From positions 1 to 64,000 of the forward strand of contig JAVBMF010000033.1 in the NCBI GenBank assembly GCA_031552735.1: a stretch of 64,000 nt of DNA. Reading direction: 5' to 3'. A program made the translations under genes and the position numbers. Under the pieces are notes generated by a model that had not been told where the DNA came from, made no database searches, and saw only the letters and a program-made list of their open reading frames with translations. Of this stretch, positions 41,745 to 49,595 are shown one piece after another. This DNA comes from JAVBUY01 sp031552735. GTDB lineage: Bacteria > Bacillota > Clostridia > Christensenellales > Aristaeellaceae. Numbering within the stretch: the first letter of the stretch is position 1; every line of letters begins with the position of its first letter.

Positions 41745-42671
41745 ATGAATATCCAATACGCTATGCTTGGCTTAATCAGCCTCAAGCCGCTCACCGGCTA
41801 CGAGATCAAGAAGATCATGCAGCAATCGCCGCTGTTCTACTGGTCGGGCAACAACAGCCAAATCTACCGTACGCTGGCCGATCTGCAGGCCGACGGCCTG
41901 ATCGAATCAGAGGTGCTGCACCATGACGACGCGCCCACAAAGAAGCGCTATACGCTGACTGCGCGCGGTCAACAGGAACTGTCGGTGCTGTCGCGCGGCT
42001 TTCCACAAATGATGGAAGTGAAGCGGCCAATCCTTATGCAGCTGGCCTTTGGCGGCGACCTGACCCGCGCCGAGATCGACGGCATCCTGTCGCAATATGA
42101 GCACGAGATTCGCGGCATGCTGATGGCCGATAACGATCAGTCCTTCCCCCAAACCGATCAACCCTTCGCCCAGAGGTTGCTCGCGCTGGCACACCAGAGC
42201 CACCGCGCATTTTATGCGCAAGAATTGCAATGGATTGAGCAGGTGCGCGCCGAGGCGCTGCCACTGGTCAACGACCGGGAACGAACGCACGAAAAAGAGG
42301 TGAATGCTTTGCAGTACACTGCGGTACAAAAAAACGGCCAAACCTATGTGATGGTTACGCAGGGACAAATCACGCGCGAGCAGGATGGTCTGGACTTGGT
42401 CGGCGCCTGCGCGGAGCACGGCACCAACCTGCTGATGCTGCCCGAAGCCTGCCTGTCGCCGGACTTCCTCAGCCTGTCCACACGCGTCGCCGGGCTGGCG
42501 CTGCAAAAGCTGGTCAACTACAACATCAAGACTGTCGCGGTGCTGGATATCACCCGCACTGCCAAGCGCTTTCAGGAATTTGTGCTGGAAAGCAACAAGG
42601 GCAGCACGTTCCGCGTCTATGGCGACATCGGCAGCGCCGAAACTTGGCTGCTAGGAGGGCAAAACCCATGA
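41745..42671 (+). CDS. PadR-family regulator fused to a DUF4180 domain
   Basis: The 308-residue protein starts with a PadR winged helix (MLGLISLKPLTGYEIKKIM, IYRTLADLQADGLIES, KKRYTLTARGQQEL). A helical dimerization region follows (about 90-185). The C-terminal domain, residues about 195-305, reads as DUF4180: GTNLLMLPEACLSPDFLSL, RVAGLALQKLVNYNIKTVAV and FVLESNKGSTFRVYGD. The added domain may bind a ligand, as an effector sensor. Start 41745 follows AAAGGAAC. Its stop overlaps the hydrolase ATG by 4 bp. A palindromic operator covers its promoter. Confidence 0.9.
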   Translation: MNIQYAMLGLISLKPLTGYEIKKIMQQSPLFYWSGNNSQIYRTLADLQADGLIESEVLHHDDAPTKKRYTLTARGQQELSVLSRGFPQMMEVKRPILMQLAFGGDLTRAEIDGILSQYEHEIRGMLMADNDQSFPQTDQPFAQRLLALAHQSHRAFYAQELQWIEQVRAEALPLVNDRERTHEKEVNALQYTAVQKNGQTYVMVTQGQITREQDGLDLVGACAEHGTNLLMLPEACLSPDFLSLSTRVAGLALQKLVNYNIKTVAVLDITRTAKRFQEFVLESNKGSTFRVYGDIGSAETWLLGGQNP

Positions 42672-43534
42672 CCACGATCTATAAATCCGAGCAGGGCAAG
42701 CAAGCGGTGCTGGATGGCTACCGCCAGTTTCTGGCTGCCTGGCCGGTGAAAAACAAGCAGTATACCGTGCCCACCGCGTTCGGCGACACCTTCGTCATCG
42801 AGTCCGGCGACCCGGCGCATCCGCCGCTGGTGCTGCTGCACGGCAGCATGTCGTCCTCGTTCAGTTGGTTTGGCGACGTGCCATTGCTCAGCCAGCACTA
42901 CCATGTGTTCGCCGTCGATCTGCTCGGCGAGGCCGGGCTTTCCGCCGAATCCCGGCCCGACTATTGGAGTGGCGCATACCAGCACTGGCTTGACGAGGTG
43001 CTGGTCGCGCTCAGTGCCCAGCCCTGCGCCATTGTCGGTCTGTCGTTGGGCGGCTGGATGGCGCTGCGCTATGCCACTGTACATCCGCAGAAGGTCAGTC
43101 ACTTGGCACTGCTGTGCCCCGGCGGGCTGGCGATGCAGCGGCGCGACTTCCTGCTGCGTCTGCTGCTCCAGCAAATCATGTCGCTGGGCAATCAGAAAAA
43201 GGCGGTGGGCAGTGTGCTGGGTATGGAACCCACCGATCCCGCCAAAGCTGCCGAAATGCGCAAGGTACTGGACTACATCCTGCTGATTAACAAAAACGAA
43301 CTGCCCCGCTATCAAACCCTACCGGTATTCAGCGACGACGAGTTGTCGCGCCTGACCATGCCGCTGCTGGTTGTCTTTGGCGAGGACGACATGCTGCTGA
43401 ACGCGCGCAAAAGCGTGGCACGGATTGCCCGCCTCGCGCCGCATGCGCAAACCGTTTTGCTCCCCGGCATCGGGCACGCCGTTCTGCATCAAACGCAGCG
43501 GATTCTCTCGTTCCTCACAGCGGACAACGCCTAG
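42668..43534 (+). CDS. Alpha/beta hydrolase
   Basis: The 288-residue protein has the alpha/beta-hydrolase fold motifs: oxyanion-hole HG in PLVLLHGSMSSSFSWFGDVP, nucleophile elbow AIVGLSLGGWMALRYA (Ser), acid in VVFGEDDMLLNARK, and catalytic His in LPGIGHAVLHQT. A cap of about 60 residues sits between the nucleophile and the acid. The substrate is unknown. It is translationally coupled to PadR (ATGA overlap), so it is probably the enzyme induced by the regulator's ligand, perhaps detoxifying an ester. Its stop codon lies in the CTAG border of a palindromic element. Confidence 0.9.
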   Translation: MTTIYKSEQGKQAVLDGYRQFLAAWPVKNKQYTVPTAFGDTFVIESGDPAHPPLVLLHGSMSSSFSWFGDVPLLSQHYHVFAVDLLGEAGLSAESRPDYWSGAYQHWLDEVLVALSAQPCAIVGLSLGGWMALRYATVHPQKVSHLALLCPGGLAMQRRDFLLRLLLQQIMSLGNQKKAVGSVLGMEPTDPAKAAEMRKVLDYILLINKNELPRYQTLPVFSDDELSRLTMPLLVVFGEDDMLLNARKSVARIARLAPHAQTVLLPGIGHAVLHQTQRILSFLTADNA

Positions 43535-43600
43535 TGATCTGACATATTCGCAATTCAGGAATGCTCCGACCCTACAGACCGCGTGCGTCAGGATACGATG
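43531..43600. repeat. Short related copy of the palindromic element
   Basis: The left end CTAGTGATCTGACATATT resembles CTAGTATCCTGACACATT of the element at 25880-26024. The right end GCGTGCGTCAGGATACGATG matches ACGTGCGCCAGGATACTAG there at nearly all positions. The interior is deleted, leaving about 70 bp. The left border contains the stop codon of the alpha/beta hydrolase gene. Confidence 0.5.
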
Positions 43601-43632
43601 ACCGCGCAGCGGTAGGGCGCGGAGTTTCTTTC
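43564..43632 (+). terminator. Probable terminator of the padR-hydrolase operon
   Basis: CTCCGACCCTAC and GGTAGGGCGCGGAG can pair, with an inner CGCG/CGCG helix, followed by TTTCTTTCT. The stem is long and imperfect and overlaps the repeat element. The segment 43633-43860 after it shows no coding frame or recognisable motif. Confidence 0.5.
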
Positions 43633-43873
43633 TATTTGGTGCGATATGGTTCTGGCATTACGGTTCATTTTACATTTCCTTCTTACTAGCGAAAAGCGCA
43701 CTTACTCCCTGTTTCTTCATTATATAAACGCTCGCAGAGAGGCGTGTCGCTACCTCGGCGCATCAATGGTCCCTTGTCGTGCCCTGCGCCCACCACGAAT
43801 CATTGTCCCCCATAACTTAATGTGAAATTTCACATCCTTCGCCATTTTTTTCATATTCATTGCGCAGAATGTA

Positions 43874-43882
43874 TGATATACT
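43874..43882 (+). promoter_or_regulatory. Extended -10 promoter of the lipid kinase-sensor operon
   Basis: TGATATACT is an extended -10 element with TATACT at 43877-43882; the -35 region is poor, so activation by another factor is possible. The leader is about 80 nt and ends in a run of G residues that forms the ribosome binding site. Confidence 0.55.
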
Positions 43883-43971
43883 CCATCAAAGTCTATGGAA
43901 TTTTCGACAATTTTCGTCTAAACCCATCAAAATGACATGCGCGCGAAGCATCGTATCGGGGGGGGACCTCT

Positions 43972-44922
43972 GTGAAGCATCTGTTTATCGTCAATCCCTC
44001 TGCCTATCATGTGCGCAAAGACCTGCCGGGCGTTTTGCGTCAGATCGAGGACTTTTTTCTCGCGCACCCTGACCAAGCCCACGAAATCCACGTCAACCGC
44101 TGGTGTCGTGACGCGGTTGGGTTCGTGCGCCGCTATGTATCCGAAACCGAGGACATCGTTCGCGTGCACGCCATGGGCGGCTCCGGTACGCTCAACGAGG
44201 TTGTCAACGGCGTCATTGATCTGCCCAATGCGCAGGTTGCCGCCCATCCGCTGGGTCGCTCCAACGAGTTTTTGCAGTACTTTGGCCGCAACCGCATATC
44301 GCTCTTCGCGGATTTGGAGAATCAGGTCTATGGCGACACGACGCCCATCGACCTAATCTGCAACGGCACCAACTACTGTCTATCCAATTTTTTAACCGGC
44401 ATCGAGACGGAAGGCTATGTGGGCGGTATCCGCTTTGGTGAAACCATCGGGTTTAAATCCGACCTGTGGCCCCTGATGTTTGCAGGGCTATATATCCTGC
44501 GCAATCGGCGCCCCGGCAGACACTATCAACTTGATATCGATGGCCACCAGGTTGAAGGGCGCTTCGCGACGCTGATGATTGCCAACACCCCCTGCTACCA
44601 GAAGAACCTGAATCCCGCGGTGGATGCGCATCCCAATGATGGGCTGATGGATGTCTATCTGATCGATTCGGTGTCACGCGGGCGCTTGCTGCGCGCAATC
44701 ATCCCCTACGTCTCCGGGCAATGGGCAAAAATGCCGGATATTTGCCATCACTATACGTGCCGCTCCATTGAAATTACGTGTGAGAAGCCCGTGCAAACCA
44801 GCTTCGACGCGGAAGTATTTTATGCCCGAAAGGTGCACCTGACCGCAGTGGCTAGCGCGATACAGCTTGTGATTCCCCCTCAGATCGACATCTCCCAGTT
44901 GCCAAGCATTTACCAAGGATGA
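43972..44922 (+). CDS. Diacylglycerol kinase catalytic-domain-like protein with altered GGDGT motif
   Basis: The 316-residue protein follows the DAGK/LCB5 lipid and sphingoid kinase fold: FIVNPSAYHVRKDLPGVL, the nucleotide loop AMGGSGTLNEVVNGVID, PLGRSNEFLQYFG, and C-terminal NDGLMDVYLIDSVSRGRLL. The normally invariant Asp of GGDGT is Ser71, and PLGTGNDFAR has become PLGRSNEFLQ. Catalysis may be lost or changed. Start is GTG at 43972 after a run of eight Gs. It is followed after 21 bp by a hybrid histidine kinase, so a lipid-sensing or regulatory role in signalling is conceivable. Confidence 0.82.
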   Translation: MKHLFIVNPSAYHVRKDLPGVLRQIEDFFLAHPDQAHEIHVNRWCRDAVGFVRRYVSETEDIVRVHAMGGSGTLNEVVNGVIDLPNAQVAAHPLGRSNEFLQYFGRNRISLFADLENQVYGDTTPIDLICNGTNYCLSNFLTGIETEGYVGGIRFGETIGFKSDLWPLMFAGLYILRNRRPGRHYQLDIDGHQVEGRFATLMIANTPCYQKNLNPAVDAHPNDGLMDVYLIDSVSRGRLLRAIIPYVSGQWAKMPDICHHYTCRSIEITCEKPVQTSFDAEVFYARKVHLTAVASAIQLVIPPQIDISQLPSIYQG

Positions 44923-44943
44923 TCACCCGACTGGAGGCGCAAC

Positions 44944-47900
44944 ATGCAGGCGAAAAGCTGGCATCAAAGCAAAAATTATTTGCAAACGCTGACCCAGATC
45001 ATGGTGTGGCTCAGCGTTATTATCCTTGTGATTCACGCACTCATTTTCTCGCCGGACAGGCTGGATTGGATCTGGCGCGTAATCGGCGGTCTGTTTTCCG
45101 CGCTACCTATATCGCTGATCGCGGCAAAAACAAAGGCTTCCGAGCGCATCAAGGCCATCGCGTACCCGGCATTGGTCATTGTCGGCGAAACCGCCGCGGC
45201 CATTGGCTTGGGCGGCGATCCCTACTACTTCATCGTGCTGACCGCCTGCGTGATTATCTGCGCCATGTATCTGGACGCGGTGGCGCTGATGACACTGACG
45301 GGGTTCATTGACCTCATCATCATTCTGGTACTGATCCGTATCTTCGGCCTGCGCCCCGCCGCCGGGTTGACAGGGGATCAGTTGTGGATGCAAACAGCGC
45401 TGCTGAATTTTATCGCCATCGTCCTGTTGATCTTCTGTCGCTTTTCCAGACGCAATTTTGACGAGGCCAGCCAAAGCAGCAAGACCTTTGACGTCATCAT
45501 GGACACGACGCCCAGCTATTTGGTAATCATCGACGAAAACGCGCGCGTCACCAATATCAGTCAGACGCTGGTAAACGCACTGGGCGCGACCGACCGCAGC
45601 TTTCTGGTCGGCATGCCGCTGCTGGATTTATTCCACTCTGGCGAGATCAAGGTCATTTTCCAAGGCATCATGGAAAGTGGCCTATATATCGAAAAAAACA
45701 TTGAAGTCACGGTGTTCGGCGAACTAAGACACTACATGGTGCGTTCCGCGCTGATGGGGCCCGACGGCATCGCCCGCTTCTTTGAGTGGACCGACATCAC
45801 GCCACTGATCGAGGCGCGCAACGACGCCATCAACGCGGCAAAATCCAAGAGCATCTTCTTGGCCAATATGAGCCATGAAATCCGCACCCCCCTGAATGCC
45901 ATCAAGGGGCTGAGCGAACTGATGCTGCTGACCAAACTGGATAAAACGCAGAAAAACTATGCCGACAACATCATCGGCGCATCCGATTCGCTGCTGCGCA
46001 TCATCAACGACGTGCTGGATTTCTCCAAAATGGATGCCAACAAGATGGAGCTAATCTCCACAGGGTACGATTTTGTTTCTTTTGTCAGTGATGTGCTCAA
46101 CGTCACCAATATCAAGGCGCTGGAAAAAGGCATCACCCTGATCGCCGATATCGATCCTGACATTCCCACCGGATTGCAGGGCGATGAGCTACGCATCAAA
46201 CAGATTTTGTTCAATCTGATTTCTAACGCCGTCAAGTTCACGCGCGATGGCTCCATTACCCTATCCGTGCATGTAAACAGTCGCCAGGATGACCAGGTGA
46301 TACTGGACTTCGCGGTCACCGATACCGGCATCGGCATCAAGCAGGAAGACATTGACACATTATTCCTTGCCTTCCAGCAGATGGACACCGTCAAGAACAA
46401 AGGCATCGTTGGCACCGGCTTAGGTCTTGCCATCAGCAAGGCCTTGGTGGAAATGATGGGCGGCAGCGTTTCAGTGACCAGCGTCTATGGGCAGGGAAGC
46501 ACCTTTGCGTTCTCCATCCCCCAGACCATCGTCCATGATGTCCCCATCGCGCGCTTGTCGCTCACGACCGATGTCCGCCTGCTGATTCTGGGCGACGGAC
46601 TGCGCGGACAGCATGCTTGCCATATTGCCGAGCAGTTAGGGCTCGCGTATCGCCACATCGATGATCCATCCAACACTGCGCTGCTGGAACAATACCTGCG
46701 CAGCGGCCCCACGCACATACTGTATTTCTATGCCGCGTGGCATGATGTGCTGCGGGAAAAGGGCGTCTATCAACTGCATGATTTTGATTTGATCGCGGTC
46801 AAAGACATTCGCTACGCCTCCGCGCAGCAAACACCACCGCATGTAAAGTTCCTATTCCTTCCACTTCTTATCAGCGCGCTTGCCCATCTGATCAATCATT
46901 CCGATGCGCAAACCACGGTCGGTCGCGTCATCCCGGCGGAGAACACCCTTGGGTACTTCGACGTGTTGCAGGCGCAAATGTTGGTGGTGGACGACAATAA
47001 GGTCAACCTGATGGTTTGCGGCGCGATCTTCAAGCACTATCACATCGATCCTGACTTTGCCCAGAGCGGTCATGAAGCCATCCAAAAGTGTCAGGAAAAG
47101 AAATATGACATCATCTTTATGGACCATATGATGCCGGGGATGGACGGCGTTGAAGCCACGCTCGCCATTCAGTCCGGCAATGGGCCAAACAGAGACACCC
47201 CGATTGTCGCGTTGACCGCCAATGCGGTCAGTGGCATGCGCGAGATTTTTCTGGACAACGGCATGTCGGATTTCATCAGCAAGCCCATTGAGACCAAGGA
47301 GCTTAACCGCGTATTCAAGCGCTTTATCCCCGCAGAGCGCATTGTCATCACCTATCACATGGACCCCCCGCCCGCACTACCGAATGTCGTCCTTAATGAA
47401 AAGGCGTTGGCCTTCCTGCGCATTGGCGTTGATTTTGAATCCGCGGTCGCTGCCATCGGCGGCGATGCCACCGCCTATTATCAGGTGCTTGATACTCTGC
47501 TGACCACCACGCCGCACAGGCTGGAGCTGCTGCAAGGCTATTTCCACCGTTTGGCAGACGCGGAGGTCGGTCAGGCGGACGAAGCCCGGCGTTCCTTCAA
47601 GATCGAGATCCACGCACTCAAGGGCGCACTGGCCAACATTGGTGCAGCGGTGCTATCCCAGCAAGCAAAGGTGCTGGAAACCGCCGCGGAAAAGGCCGCC
47701 GACACTGAAGACAACCGAAACTTCATTGCCGACCGATTCCCGGTTTTCTCTGACAACCTCCGCGCGCTGCTATCCGCCCTGCCCCCGCTGATGCCCTGCG
47801 CGCCATCCGAGGGGCCGTTATCCCAAGGCGACGCGACAATGCTTGTTCCCCAATTGACGCAGGTGCTTGATTTGATGGATCGCCTGGAGATTGAGGCGGC

Positions 47901-48048
47901 GCAGGCAATTGTCGAAGACCTGCAACGGTACACCTATTCCGACGATATCGACCGCATGATGTCCGCCGCACACACGTCCATCCTATCCTACGATTTTGAT
48001 CAGGCATCCGCGCACATTCACCAAATCCTAGACCGCCTCAACCCGTAA
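44944..48048 (+). CDS. Hybrid sensor histidine kinase (TM-PAS-HisKA-HATPase-REC-Hpt)
   Basis: In this 1,034-residue protein about six transmembrane helices (residues 18-180) act as the membrane input, and a PAS domain follows (about 190-290). The H-box FLANMSHEIRTPLNAIKGL places the phosphorylated His near residue 310. The ATPase boxes are NLISNAVKFT, DTGIGIKQED and GTGLGLAISKAL. A diverged receiver-like segment may occupy 535-660. A proper receiver (MLVVDDNKVNLM, IIFMDHMMPGMDG; Asp near 725) and a C-terminal Hpt domain (IEIHALKGALANIGA; His near 890) allow a full His-Asp-His phosphorelay. Start 44944 has TGGAGG. The HD-GYP gene follows 18 bp later and is the likely output. Confidence 0.92.
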   Translation: MQAKSWHQSKNYLQTLTQIMVWLSVIILVIHALIFSPDRLDWIWRVIGGLFSALPISLIAAKTKASERIKAIAYPALVIVGETAAAIGLGGDPYYFIVLTACVIICAMYLDAVALMTLTGFIDLIIILVLIRIFGLRPAAGLTGDQLWMQTALLNFIAIVLLIFCRFSRRNFDEASQSSKTFDVIMDTTPSYLVIIDENARVTNISQTLVNALGATDRSFLVGMPLLDLFHSGEIKVIFQGIMESGLYIEKNIEVTVFGELRHYMVRSALMGPDGIARFFEWTDITPLIEARNDAINAAKSKSIFLANMSHEIRTPLNAIKGLSELMLLTKLDKTQKNYADNIIGASDSLLRIINDVLDFSKMDANKMELISTGYDFVSFVSDVLNVTNIKALEKGITLIADIDPDIPTGLQGDELRIKQILFNLISNAVKFTRDGSITLSVHVNSRQDDQVILDFAVTDTGIGIKQEDIDTLFLAFQQMDTVKNKGIVGTGLGLAISKALVEMMGGSVSVTSVYGQGSTFAFSIPQTIVHDVPIARLSLTTDVRLLILGDGLRGQHACHIAEQLGLAYRHIDDPSNTALLEQYLRSGPTHILYFYAAWHDVLREKGVYQLHDFDLIAVKDIRYASAQQTPPHVKFLFLPLLISALAHLINHSDAQTTVGRVIPAENTLGYFDVLQAQMLVVDDNKVNLMVCGAIFKHYHIDPDFAQSGHEAIQKCQEKKYDIIFMDHMMPGMDGVEATLAIQSGNGPNRDTPIVALTANAVSGMREIFLDNGMSDFISKPIETKELNRVFKRFIPAERIVITYHMDPPPALPNVVLNEKALAFLRIGVDFESAVAAIGGDATAYYQVLDTLLTTTPHRLELLQGYFHRLADAEVGQADEARRSFKIEIHALKGALANIGAAVLSQQAKVLETAAEKAADTEDNRNFIADRFPVFSDNLRALLSALPPLMPCAPSEGPLSQGDATMLVPQLTQVLDLMDRLEIEAAQAIVEDLQRYTYSDDIDRMMSAAHTSILSYDFDQASAHIHQILDRLNP

Positions 48049-48066
48049 TGCAAGGGGGATTACTCC

Positions 48067-49158
48067 ATGACAAGCACCACAAAAAGCATTCTGGTCGTAG
48101 ATGACAATGCCACCAACCTGAAGATGATCGTCGAAATATTAAAGGGCGATTACAGAATGTTTCCCGCGCCTTCCGGCGAGCGCGCGCTCACCTTTCTAGC
48201 GCAAACAGCGCCGGATCTGATCCTGTTGGATGTGGAGATGCCCGGCATGAACGGCTATGAAGTGCTGCAAAGAATCAAAGCAACACCCCGCTTGGCCGAC
48301 ATACCGGTCATCTTTCTCACAGCGCTGGAAAGCCCGGACAACGAAGAGCAGGCGCTGGCTAGCGGCGCGGTGGACTACATTCTCAAACCCATCAATGCTG
48401 GCGTTCTCTTGCGCCGTGTGCAACTGCATTTGGAGCTGGAAACCTATCGCAGACGGCTGGAAATGATGGTCGAAAAAAAGACGCGGCAATTGACTGAAAC
48501 GCAGGACGCGATCTTGGACATTCTTGCCAATGTCACCGCCTTTCGCGACAACGAAACCGGCGCGCACATCACGCGCACCAGCGCTTATGTGGAGTTGCTG
48601 GTTACCTGCCTGCTCGAAAAAAATGCGCCCGGGTATCAGTTGAGCGAGCAATACGCGCATGACATCATCAAATCCGCCAAACTGCACGACATTGGCAAGA
48701 TAGCCATCGCCGACAGCATTCTGCTCAAACCCGACCGCTTGACCCCCAGTGAGTTTGAGCGCATCAAAACCCACACCACGTTTGGCGCCATTATGATCGA
48801 CAATGCCATGAAAAAACTTGGCGAAGAATCCTCCTTCCTCAACACCGCCAAGGAACTGGTGAATACACATCACGAGTGCTGGGACGGCACCGGGTACCCG
48901 CAAAACTTGAAAGGTGAGGAAATTCCCCTTTCCGGCCGCATCATGGCCATCGCAGATGTGTATGACGCGCTGATTTCCCGCCGTCCATACAAGTCCGCTT
49001 TCACCCACGAGAATGCCATGTTTATTATCCAGAGCGAGTCGGGCACGCACTTCGACAAAGCAATGATCGACCTTTGCCAGGAGGTTTTCCCTAAGTTTTC
49101 CGATGTGGCGCAATCCTATCGCGATGAGGACTGCATCAATGAGTTTAAGGCATGGTAG
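48067..49158 (+). CDS. Response regulator with HD-GYP domain (RpfG-like c-di-GMP phosphodiesterase)
   Basis: The 363-residue protein has a receiver domain at 6-122 with the phospho-acceptor Asp55 in LILLDVEMPGMNGYEVL and a conserved Lys in VDYILKPINAG. A helical linker precedes the HD-GYP domain. The HD pair is His207-Asp208 in AKLHDIGKIAIAD. ETGAHITRTSAYVELL, the HHECWDGTGYPQNLKGEEIP GYP motif and GRIMAIADVYDALISRRPYK are complete. It would hydrolyse cyclic di-GMP on phosphorylation by the preceding hybrid kinase via its Hpt domain. Start 48067 follows AAGGGGG. A terminator follows. Confidence 0.94.
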   Translation: MTSTTKSILVVDDNATNLKMIVEILKGDYRMFPAPSGERALTFLAQTAPDLILLDVEMPGMNGYEVLQRIKATPRLADIPVIFLTALESPDNEEQALASGAVDYILKPINAGVLLRRVQLHLELETYRRRLEMMVEKKTRQLTETQDAILDILANVTAFRDNETGAHITRTSAYVELLVTCLLEKNAPGYQLSEQYAHDIIKSAKLHDIGKIAIADSILLKPDRLTPSEFERIKTHTTFGAIMIDNAMKKLGEESSFLNTAKELVNTHHECWDGTGYPQNLKGEEIPLSGRIMAIADVYDALISRRPYKSAFTHENAMFIIQSESGTHFDKAMIDLCQEVFPKFSDVAQSYRDEDCINEFKAW

Positions 49159-49203
49159 GCGGCGCATAACGCGAGCCGGCCACGCAACCAGTGCCCCAAC
49201 ACG

Positions 49204-49239
49204 CAAAGAATCCGCGGTTATTTCGTCGGGTTCTTTTTG
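49204..49239 (+). terminator. Terminator of the lipid kinase-sensor-HD-GYP operon
   Basis: AAAGAATCCG (49205-49214) pairs with CGGGTTCTTT (49227-49236), followed by TT. It lies 47 bp after the HD-GYP stop and separates this operon from the giant surface protein. Confidence 0.75.
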
Positions 49240-49595
49240 CTATGCTCCAACGCTTCGGCTTCGTCGATTTACAGACCAAAAGTCTATTTTCTCTTTCTGC
49301 AAGATTATCCCGGATTTAAGGCGTTTTTTGCCCAAAACAGCCTCAGATTATGTGCGAATTAAGGCGAATACGGCCCCTGCGCAGTTTACTGCCGGTCAGC
49401 AGTATGGTAGAATGTCCGCAGGTTGATATAGAAGATAATGGGAGCCAAAAGAATGTCGAAACATGAACGAACACCCTGACAACCAGTGGCCCAACCAAAT
49501 AAGCGGTTCGCCGCACAGAAACGGATGGAGATGTCGGCCACAATCCCTACGGTGGCGATACAAATACACCCTCTGTCCAATAGGAGAAGATGACT
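49240..49595 (+). promoter_or_regulatory. Promoter and 170-nt leader of the giant surface protein gene
   Basis: TTTACT (49385-49390) and TAGAAT (49408-49413) are spaced by 17 bp, giving a start near 49420 and a leader of about 170 nt. I looked for a c-di-GMP riboswitch here because of the HD-GYP neighbour, but none of the GEMM-type conserved elements is present. An ATG at 49463 opens a peptide-like frame that is not continued credibly. The part 49240-49384 shows nothing recognisable. Confidence 0.55.

Noticed and set aside
49240..49595. c-di-GMP riboswitch in the leader of the giant gene
   Set aside because: Expected from the HD-GYP neighbour, but none of the conserved GEMM-I or GEMM-II segments is present.
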